Origin: an uncultured Porphyromonadaceae bacterium
GTDB lineage: Bacteria; Bacteroidota; Bacteroidia; Bacteroidales; Muribaculaceae
Reading direction: 5' to 3'
NCBI GenBank assembly: GCA_947175225.1
Contig: CAMWLX010000272.1
Coordinates: 1 to 5,152, forward strand
Length of the DNA: 5,152 nucleotides
Under the pieces are notes generated by a model that worked only from the letters and a program-made list of their open reading frames with translations, searched no databases and was not told where the DNA came from. The translations under genes and the position numbers were made by a program. Positions 1 through 5,152 of the stretch are shown one piece after another; the stretch's first letter is position 1; each line of letters begins with the position of its first letter.

Positions 1-28
1 CGTTAAAAAACCAAAAACAGAAAAATTG

Positions 29-48
29 TTTAGTTAACCATTGTTAAT
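29..48 (+). repeat. GTTAA-type direct repeat, copy 1
   Basis: The sequence TTTAGTTAAccATTGTTAAT matches positions 2001-2020 at 18 of 20 bases; only the two central bases (CC here, TG there) differ. Each copy holds two GTTAA half-sites 10 bp apart, at 33-37 and 43-47 here, which is one helical turn. The two copies lie on either side of the transporter gene. A tandem regulator-binding site is possible, but AT-rich motifs of this kind can also recur by chance between Bacteroidales genes. No function is assigned. Confidence 0.5.
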
Positions 49-66
49 CATCAACGGTGTAACATT

Positions 67-97
67 TGACTACTCAGTTTTTTTTGTGTTGTAGTCA
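67..97. promoter_or_regulatory. Perfect 7-bp dyad upstream of transporter gene
   Basis: TGACTAC at 67-73 is exactly complementary to GTAGTCA at 91-97, separated by 17 bases that include a run of eight T (78-85). No T-run follows the right arm on either strand, so it does not look like an intrinsic terminator. It ends about 20 bp upstream of the candidate -7 box, which suits an operator. A third copy of the half-site, TGACTA, occurs at 192-197 in the leader. The dyad is seen directly; the operator role is inference. Confidence 0.4.
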
Positions 98-117
98 GTA
101 ATATGAGAAAAAAGTGT

Positions 118-125
118 TATCTTTG
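118..125 (+). promoter_or_regulatory. Candidate Bacteroidota -7 promoter element
   Basis: TATCTTTG matches the Bacteroidota -7 consensus TAnnTTTG exactly. Transcription would begin near 130-133 and leave a leader of roughly 110 bases before the transporter start. The weak point is the upstream element: no TTTG sits at the usual spacing (about 20 bp). The nearest TTG (89-91) ends 26 bp before the -7 box and lies inside the dyad loop and right arm. The promoter could therefore be weak or activator-dependent, or the match could be accidental. Confidence 0.45.
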
Positions 126-152
126 TATCTTAAAATAAAGTAAGGCAAAGTT

Positions 153-186
153 GTCAGCGTTATTGCTGATTTGATGTCTTCATCAA
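153..186 (+). promoter_or_regulatory. Two adjacent hairpins in transporter 5' leader
   Basis: Hairpin 1 pairs TCAGC (154-158) with GCTGA (165-169), is extended by a G-U pair at each end (153/170 and 159/164), and has a four-base loop at 160-163. Hairpin 2 follows with no spacer: TTGATG (171-176) pairs perfectly with CATCAA (181-186) around the loop TCTT. They could stack on each other in the mRNA. They end about 58 bases before the start codon and have no trailing U-run, so they are not obvious terminators. No known riboswitch class is recognised. A control or mRNA-stability role is inference. Confidence 0.35.
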
Positions 187-244
187 TAGATTGACTATTA
201 AGTAAAAATCTGTATAAAGGAAAGTATATTTACGTTATTGGAGC

Positions 245-1906
245 ATGGAATGGTTACTAAATCTGATTGAAGAGCGGAGCGCAGTACAGGCTATAGTGGT
301 ACTTTCACTTGTATGTGCACTTGGGCTTGCACTTGGCAAATTGAAGATCGCCAATGTCTCACTTGGAGTGACCTTTGTGTTTTTCGTGGGTATTCTCGCC
401 GGACATATAGGAGTGTCGATTGATCCTCAGATATTGAAATATGCTGAGAATTTCGGACTGGTGCTGTTTGTATATGCTCTGGGGATGCAGGTTGGACCGG
501 GGTTCTTCAGTTCTGTAGCACATGGAGGAATCAGGCTCAATCTTATCGGGGTAGGACTGGCATTGCTAACCTTGTTGTGCGCAATTGTCCTAACATACAT
601 TACCCCTGTAAATTTGCCGGATATGATGGGGCTCTTTTGTGGTGCCACTACTAATACGCCGGCCTTAGGCGCGGTTCAGCAGACACTTTCACAGTTAGGG
701 ATTCCTGGCAGTACCACGGCTTTAGGATGTGCCGTGACTTATCCATTAGGAGTAATAGGTGTAATCCTTGGAGTTATCTTCATGCGTAAGGTTTTTATAA
801 AGCCTAATGAGGTTAGTCCACATTCAGTGCAGAATCTTCCGAAGCCAAAGATAACGGAATTTATGATCACAAATCCGGGAATATGTGGTAAGATAATTGC
901 TGATATAGCCCACTATTCCAATTGTCATTTTGTTATTTCCCGACTATGGCGAAATGGCGATGTTTCTATTCCGACATCCTCAACTGAACTTCAGATGGGT
1001 GATCATCTACTTGTGACAAGTGCGCCTGATGACGTGGAAGGGCTTCATATAGTCTTCGGACAGCAGGACCAGACAGACTGGAATGCCAAAGATATAGATT
1101 GGAATGCGGTAGATCGTCAACTTGTTTCCAAACCTTTCATCGTAACTCGACGGCAGATAAACGGAAAAACCCTCGGTTCACTGCGTCTTAGAAATCTTTA
1201 CGGTGTGAATATAAGCAGAGTCTATCGCAGTGGAGTGCCGCTGCTTGCCACTCCCGACTTAAGGCTTCAGCTTGGCGACAAGATAATAGTAGTGGGGGAG
1301 GGAAAGGCTCTTGACAAAATCGAGCCGCTGATTGGTAACGCTGTCAATGTCCTTGACGAACCGAATCTTTTTGCAGTCTTTATTGGAATAGTATTCGGAA
1401 TAGCGTTGGGTATGATACCATTTCATTTCCCCGGTATCAGCTTGCCTGTACGTCTTGGTTTGGCTGGGGGTCCGATAATCATGGGAATACTTGTCGGCAA
1501 GTTCGGTCCACAGTTGCATTTGGTGACATATACCACTGTTAGCGCCAATCTTATGCTCAGGGCAATCGGCCTTTCTCTCTATCTTGCTTGTCTTGGTCTG
1601 GAGTCGGGAGCTCATTTTTTTGAAACCGTTTTCCGCTCGGAAGGATTGTTATGGGTTGGACTGGGAGCGATACTCACCATAATTCCGACAGTAGTCGTGG
1701 GAATTATTACGGTCAAGGGATTCAAGATTGATTTCGGAACTACTGCCGGAATGCTGTGTGGTTCGATGGCAAATCCAATGGCTCTGGACTACGCTAACAG
1801 CACATTGCCGGGCGACCGTGCGTCCGTAGCATATGCCACAGTATATCCACTATGTATGTTCAGTCGCGTAATCCTTGTTCAGATCGTAATCCTATGTCTT
1901 GCCTGA
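245..1906 (+). CDS. AspT/YidE/YbjL family transporter with two RCK_C domains
   Basis: Inner-membrane transporter of the aspartate:alanine exchanger family (TC 2.A.81). Characterised relatives exchange or export small carboxylates such as aspartate/alanine and succinate; the substrate here cannot be read from sequence. The 553-residue length is normal for the family. The layout is an internal duplication: a hydrophobic half (about 13-182), a soluble centre (about 183-372) with two RCK_C/TrkA_C modules (about 201-272 and 285-368), and a second hydrophobic half (about 374-553). Family signatures are GMQVGPGFFSS (80-90), CGATTNTPALGA (131-142) and YPLG (166-169), echoed in the second half by CGSMANPMALDYA (505-517) and YPLCMFSR (534-541). 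The ATG at 245 is chosen because MEWLLNLIEERSAVQAIVVL matches the usual family N-terminus. GGAG at 240-243 is too close to the start to act as a Shine-Dalgarno. The gene stands alone and converges on the two-component genes. Family is certain; substrate is unknown. Confidence 0.95.
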   Translation: MEWLLNLIEERSAVQAIVVLSLVCALGLALGKLKIANVSLGVTFVFFVGILAGHIGVSIDPQILKYAENFGLVLFVYALGMQVGPGFFSSVAHGGIRLNLIGVGLALLTLLCAIVLTYITPVNLPDMMGLFCGATTNTPALGAVQQTLSQLGIPGSTTALGCAVTYPLGVIGVILGVIFMRKVFIKPNEVSPHSVQNLPKPKITEFMITNPGICGKIIADIAHYSNCHFVISRLWRNGDVSIPTSSTELQMGDHLLVTSAPDDVEGLHIVFGQQDQTDWNAKDIDWNAVDRQLVSKPFIVTRRQINGKTLGSLRLRNLYGVNISRVYRSGVPLLATPDLRLQLGDKIIVVGEGKALDKIEPLIGNAVNVLDEPNLFAVFIGIVFGIALGMIPFHFPGISLPVRLGLAGGPIIMGILVGKFGPQLHLVTYTTVSANLMLRAIGLSLYLACLGLESGAHFFETVFRSEGLLWVGLGAILTIIPTVVVGIITVKGFKIDFGTTAGMLCGSMANPMALDYANSTLPGDRASVAYATVYPLCMFSRVILVQIVILCLA

Positions 1907-2033
1907 TCCATTTGATCATATCCCAATATGAGTTTTGGATGTATGGGTATTATAATGATTTGATCCATTGGGTAATTATATAACGGAAACATATTAATAA
2001 TTTAGTTAATGATTGTTAATACTTGTTGCTCGA
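1907..2033. other. Convergent intergenic gap without clear terminator
   Basis: This 127-base AT-rich stretch lies between the 3' ends of the transporter and the response regulator. Only weak structures are visible. TGATC/GATCA (1904-1908 and 1914-1918) forms a 5-bp stem over the transporter stop codon. CCCAAT (1922-1927) can pair with ATTGGG (1967-1972) across a 39-base loop. TATAAT (1951-1956) can pair with ATTATA (1975-1980). None has a GC-rich stem followed by a T-run on either strand. TGATCCATT is also repeated directly at 1904-1912 and 1961-1969. Termination may be Rho-dependent or may occur inside the opposing gene. Confidence 0.5.
2001..2020 (+). repeat. GTTAA-type direct repeat, copy 2
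   Basis: TTTAGTTAAtgATTGTTAAT is the partner of the repeat at 29-48, identical except for the two central bases. GTTAA occurs at 2005-2009 and 2015-2019. A further GTT at 2025-2027 continues the 10-bp register, giving three GTT steps in phase. It sits 14 bases beyond the 3' end of the response regulator gene. Its role is unknown. Confidence 0.5.
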
Positions 2034-2759
2034 TTATCTTACATCCGGATATTTTCCAGTTTCCATTATCAATGACGAAACTCTCTCCCTAAATGTTTTT
2101 GAGAGGGGGATAACATATTCTCCTTCTGTTATGATTTGATTTCCAGCTATCTTTTTGATCCTTCCAATATTTACAGCATATGATTTATGCACCTGTGCCA
2201 TTCCTCTTTTTAAAAGAGGTTCAAGAAACTCCTTCATTGAGGTTCTTGTAATAATTTTCTCAGAAGAAGTGACTACCTTAACATAGTTTTCCATTGATTC
2301 TGCATACTCTATTTCACTGATCCTTACTCGGTGTATCATTCTGTCGGCGCGTAAGAAGATATACTCCTCTTCAATAAGCCCCTTTTTGAAATATACGTAT
2401 TCCGATGTCTTGTCGATTGCTTGCTGAAACCGACCATAGGAAACCGGCTTCAGCAGATAATCGCAAACATTCAGTTCAAACCCTTTGATCGCATACTGCT
2501 CATATGCCGTCACAATGATGATCGCAGAATCGACTGTTTTAGATGCTATGAAGTCCAACCCTGACACTTCCGGCATCCGGATATCCATAAAGATAATGTC
2601 TGGAGCAAAGTTATCTTGCAGATACCGTTCCAACGACATTATATCCTGGAATTCCCCTACACACTTTAGCGAAGGCGTCTTATTGATATAGCTTCTAATA
2701 CCGTAACGTGCGGTCGGCTCGTCATCTACTATGGCGGCAGTTAGTATTGGTTTGTTCAT
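2034..2759 (-). CDS. LytTR-family response regulator
   Basis: Cytoplasmic DNA-binding response regulator of the LytR/AlgR type, 241 residues, a normal length. An N-terminal receiver domain (about 5-120) has the acidic pair D12-D13, phospho-acceptor D59 in FMDIRMP, T84 in VTAY, and the K104-P105 pair in LLKP. All key positions are present, so it should be phosphorylatable. A C-terminal LytTR DNA-binding domain (about 133-230) includes TRTSMKEFLEPL and the VHKSYAVNIGRIKKI segment. LytTR domains generally bind short direct repeats. The ATG start (2757-2759) overlaps the kinase stop as ATGA, so translation is likely coupled and the kinase is its cognate partner. The family resembles enterobacterial BtsR and YpdB. 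Target genes are not known from this sequence. Confidence 0.95.
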   Translation of the reverse strand: MNKPILTAAIVDDEPTARYGIRSYINKTPSLKCVGEFQDIMSLERYLQDNFAPDIIFMDIRMPEVSGLDFIASKTVDSAIIIVTAYEQYAIKGFELNVCDYLLKPVSYGRFQQAIDKTSEYVYFKKGLIEEEYIFLRADRMIHRVRISEIEYAESMENYVKVVTSSEKIITRTSMKEFLEPLLKRGMAQVHKSYAVNIGRIKKIAGNQIITEGEYVIPLSKTFRERVSSLIMETGKYPDVR

Positions 2760-3718
2760 CTTACTACGATTTTTAGATAAGCTTTGAAGTGGTTATCGCT
2801 CTTCTCTGTCATTAGTTCATATTTATTTGTATATAAAAATTGAAGCATCATCCTGAGATTTGACAGACCGAGTCCTGATTCATCATTAGAATCAACGTTG
2901 TTCAAGGACACAGTATTTTCGACAAAGAGTTCTATTGAATCCTTATCCTGCATAAGCCTCACTGTCACACGTCTTGGATTGCCACCCGAATGCTTAACCG
3001 CATTCTCCACTAAAGGAAGGAGCAGGTGAGGATGAATTTCCTCCCACCCTTTTCTCAAGTCGATTTTCGAGATTATCTCAATGGAAAATCCGAATCTCAT
3101 CCTGCATAACTCAAGATAACTGTTCAGTGCTGAAACTTCCCTCTCTACAGTCACCTTCCTATCTCCTTCATAAAGCTGGGAGCGAAGAAGGTTGGATAGA
3201 TTTTCGACCGTATCCCGGGCCTTCACATTCTTCTCATCAATAGTAAAATAAATGGTATTGAGCATATTGAAAAGAAAATGCGGATGAAACTGGGCTCTAA
3301 GGAGCTTCAGTCGAGACTCTGCGTAAAGCTTATTAAGAAACCTGCTTTTAAGTGTAAGATAAAGCCAAATCGACATCAATACAGTAATGACTATGGGGAT
3401 GATCAAATCGGGCAGTTCCTTTGCCAATGACACATCGTGAGACATGGCCATAACCGAGATACACATTACTGTGGGCACCATGATCACCACTCCATACTCT
3501 GACAGCAGGCCAATATTTCGACTAATCGTAATGCTGATCCATTTCCGGGCAAGATAATCGCATACGAAACTTCCTGCTACGACACCGGTCAGCTCAATCG
3601 CTATGAATCTCCATGAATGACTGAGATAGTGGACTCTTGTTGGCAGGTCGTTGGTCAACCTGATCATCAGAAACAATATGACCGCAAAAAGAAGCGGCAA
3701 GAATAAGTTTTTTCTCAT
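2756..3718 (-). CDS. LytS-type membrane sensor histidine kinase
   Basis: Inner-membrane sensor kinase of the LytS/YehU type (His_kinase family plus HATPase), 320 residues. Four hydrophobic segments are visible at about 4-20, 38-55, 72-92 and 104-123, joined by short loops with no room for a periplasmic sensor domain. A short linker leads to the H-box AQFHPHFLFN (142-151), whose H147 is the expected phosphorylated histidine. The N-box is LPLVENAVKHS (234-244, N239) and the G-box is ESGLGLSNLRMML (280-292). Catalytic motifs are intact. It should phosphorylate the response regulator, whose start codon overlaps its stop codon. Its ATG (3716-3718) lies 3 bases after the barrel gene's TAG in the same frame, with no recognisable Shine-Dalgarno, so initiation probably depends on ribosomes finishing the barrel gene. 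The stimulus is unknown. Confidence 0.95.
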   Translation of the reverse strand: MRKNLFLPLLFAVILFLMIRLTNDLPTRVHYLSHSWRFIAIELTGVVAGSFVCDYLARKWISITISRNIGLLSEYGVVIMVPTVMCISVMAMSHDVSLAKELPDLIIPIVITVLMSIWLYLTLKSRFLNKLYAESRLKLLRAQFHPHFLFNMLNTIYFTIDEKNVKARDTVENLSNLLRSQLYEGDRKVTVEREVSALNSYLELCRMRFGFSIEIISKIDLRKGWEEIHPHLLLPLVENAVKHSGGNPRRVTVRLMQDKDSIELFVENTVSLNNVDSNDESGLGLSNLRMMLQFLYTNKYELMTEKSDNHFKAYLKIVVR

Positions 3719-3721
3719 ATC

Positions 3722-5152
3722 CTACAAATTTACACGATTCAGCTCATCTATCCAAGCATTCCTCTGTTCTTTTTTTGAATTTCCTATACCTTCACTTATA
3801 CTATATGAAATGGATAAACCAATCTTCCGCATGTCCTCATATTCCTTTTCGAAGAGCACGGCTTTCCTGCCGTCTAATAATATAGTGGTTTTAAAATGAT
3901 TGCAGTTAAAAATGTCCTTAATATACATCGACAACGATAGTTTTCCATCAAAAAAATCCTTTCGTAGTCCTAAATATGTGTTCCAGACTTCCGAAATCTG
4001 AGCCTGTCCATAAGCTGCCTTTCCTCTGAAGGATGCGTTCATCTCTACTTTCACTTTGTAAGGTAGCCTTATGATATTCTTTAGGTCAATCATTGGAGTC
4101 CAAAGTCTGTTAGGGCGGAGTCCGGTAGCCTCTGCAAAACGATATGTGGAGAAAATCAAATTTCCGTTTACCGACAATGCCCACCATCGAGTAATCTTGA
4201 TGTCGCTGCATGCCACTGAGAATAGTAGCTGGAGATGCGATGGTATATTTTCCGGGGTTACATACACTATCCTGTCACTAAGTTCCCGGTAATACTTCAC
4301 GATATCTCCTGATATCAGATCAGAGCCCATCATCACACGCCAATGGCTATTGTCGCTCCAGGCAAAGGAGAGTGAGTGTCTGTGCGATTCTTTCAAATTG
4401 ATATTTCCACCGACATGGGTGATGTCGTCAAAGAGATGTATGAAGGGATCAAGAACCGCAAACCTTGGACGCGTCACCTTGTTGGCATAGGCAAGCATGA
4501 AAGAGCCATGTCCGGAAGGGGAGAGCATGACTGATAAAGCGGGATATACATGGAAATATTTTCTGTTAATGTTCCGGCTTCCGGAACTCTCATTGCCAGA
4601 GAAGAAAGTTTTGAGAATACTCTGTTCACCTCTCAGACCAATACTCGCGTTCAGAATTCCATAGACACACCTTCCCTCTGCATATAGGGCATTTACGTTT
4701 TCGTTATATCTGAATGATGATCCAAGATTATCTATATCCTTTGAAAGAGCATTTGTTCCCTGTTCAGAATCTCCTGAATATCTGCCGTGGCTGCTCATCT
4801 CTACATAAGAGCTCCTTGCTCCTGCTGATATTTGCCAATGTTTTGACACAGACTTGTTAAAGTCGAAAGAGGTAACTGCTCCATATGTGCTACCTGCCAT
4901 CTTTCCGTCTATCGACATTCCGGTATTGTCATCCATCAGTTGACCTTCCGATGAATCATACTTGAAGAAATCGCAGGCAGCCGTCCAGTTGCTGGTCTTG
5001 TCTGATGATTGTCTTTTGACATAAATTTCTCCGAAAAGGTTTTCTGTAATGAATCGGGCATCGTTGGAAGTAACAGTTGGAATGGGCAGAAACGGAACTG
5101 TTGTGGCCATCACTGCCGTTTCTTGTCGCTTGAAATGGTTGTAGTTCAGAGA
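3722..5152 (-). CDS. Outer-membrane beta-barrel protein, TonB-receptor-like (5' end outside window)
   Basis: C-terminal 476 residues of a Bacteroidota outer-membrane barrel protein (OMP_b-brl_3 type, related to TonB-dependent receptors). The frame stays open to the window edge, so this is a partial gene; GTG at 5111-5113 and ATG at 5108-5110 are internal codons, not starts. Family hallmarks, in visible-residue numbering, are YNENVNALYAE (149-159), GLRGE (172-176), the strand motif YANKVTRPRFAVLDPF (222-237), GGNINLKESHRHSLSF (248-263), WWALSVNGN (323-331), LSMYIKDIFN (407-416) and the closing strand RKIGLSISYSI (442-452) before a short charged tail. Full-length relatives are usually about 700-950 residues and carry an N-terminal carboxypeptidase-regulatory-like and/or plug domain, so roughly half is missing here. 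Signal peptide, plug and TonB box cannot be judged. It is the promoter-proximal visible member of a unit with the kinase and regulator. It could be a transporter or a surface sensor; the ligand is unknown. Confidence 0.9.
   Translation of the reverse strand, partial: SLNYNHFKRQETAVMATTVPFLPIPTVTSNDARFITENLFGEIYVKRQSSDKTSNWTAACDFFKYDSSEGQLMDDNTGMSIDGKMAGSTYGAVTSFDFNKSVSKHWQISAGARSSYVEMSSHGRYSGDSEQGTNALSKDIDNLGSSFRYNENVNALYAEGRCVYGILNASIGLRGEQSILKTFFSGNESSGSRNINRKYFHVYPALSVMLSPSGHGSFMLAYANKVTRPRFAVLDPFIHLFDDITHVGGNINLKESHRHSLSFAWSDNSHWRVMMGSDLISGDIVKYYRELSDRIVYVTPENIPSHLQLLFSVACSDIKITRWWALSVNGNLIFSTYRFAEATGLRPNRLWTPMIDLKNIIRLPYKVKVEMNASFRGKAAYGQAQISEVWNTYLGLRKDFFDGKLSLSMYIKDIFNCNHFKTTILLDGRKAVLFEKEYEDMRKIGLSISYSISEGIGNSKKEQRNAWIDELNRVNL

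Noticed and set aside
103..138. Short open frame of 11 codons in the leader (ATG at 103)
   Set aside because: It begins upstream of the candidate promoter's -7 box and would not be in the predicted transcript; no ribosome-binding support.
174..194. Six-codon open frame in the leader (ATG at 174, stop at 192)
   Set aside because: It lies within hairpin 2, is too short to judge and has no ribosome-binding support; most likely chance.
191..218. Sigma70-like pair TTGACT (191-196) and TATAAA (213-218), 16 bp apart
   Set aside because: It looks good by the enterobacterial rule, but Bacteroidota primary sigma factors prefer TTTG and TAnnTTTG elements. The AT-rich context makes a chance match likely.
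427..648. Minus-strand open frame of 73 codons inside the transporter gene
   Set aside because: It lies fully antisense to a strongly conserved coding region, has no recognisable domain and no promoter or start signal; it is a shadow frame.
1259..1615. Minus-strand open frame of 118 codons inside the transporter gene
   Set aside because: It is antisense to the second membrane half, and its composition is what the opposite strand of hydrophobic codons produces; no protein family is recognisable.
1922..1972. CCCAAT/ATTGGG inverted repeat as a terminator
   Set aside because: A 6-bp stem with a 39-base loop and no following T-run is too weak to call a terminator.
2485..2691. Plus-strand open frame of 68 codons opposite the response regulator
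   Set aside because: It is a shadow of the receiver-domain coding sequence, with no supporting signals.
3651..3899. Plus-strand open frame of 82 codons across the barrel-kinase junction
   Set aside because: It spans the antisense of two real genes and has no domain or promoter.
4071..4292. Plus-strand open frame of 73 codons opposite the barrel gene
   Set aside because: It is antisense to conserved barrel strands; a shadow frame.

Overview
The window looks like a piece of a Bacteroidota chromosome, most likely of the order Bacteroidales. The evidence is an outer-membrane barrel of the TonB-receptor-like family typical of that phylum, a LytS/LytTR two-component pair of the type common there, no Shine-Dalgarno sequences at usable distance from the starts, and a TAnnTTTG-type -7 promoter element. 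The species cannot be named from this sequence alone.

Layout. Positions 1-244 are an AT-rich, gene-free leader. It holds a GTTAA-type repeat, a perfect 7-bp dyad, a candidate -7 box and two back-to-back small hairpins. Positions 245-1906 (+) encode a complete 553-residue transporter of the AspT/YidE/YbjL (aspartate:alanine exchanger) family, with two membrane halves around two central RCK_C/TrkA_C domains. Positions 1907-2033 are the convergent intergenic gap. It has no convincing terminator but carries a second copy of the GTTAA-type repeat. From 5152 down to 2034 (-) run three tightly packed genes, in transcription order: the C-terminal part of an outer-membrane beta-barrel protein (its 5' end is outside the window), a four-helix LytS-type sensor histidine kinase, and a LytTR response regulator.

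How the genes may work together. The barrel stop and kinase start are 3 bases apart and in the same frame. The kinase stop and regulator start overlap as ATGA. The three genes are therefore almost certainly one transcription unit with coupled translation. The kinase has almost no periplasmic domain, so its signal must be read in the membrane or supplied by a partner, and the barrel gene co-translated with it is an obvious candidate. The convergent transporter is a plausible but unproven target, because related LytS/LytTR pairs in enterobacteria (BtsS/BtsR, YpdA/YpdB) control carboxylate transporter genes.

The window holds no RNA genes, CRISPR arrays, insertion sequences or other mobile elements that I can recognise. 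All main proteins belong to known families. The less-explained content is the barrel-plus-two-component arrangement and the structured, repeat-bearing leader of the transporter gene.
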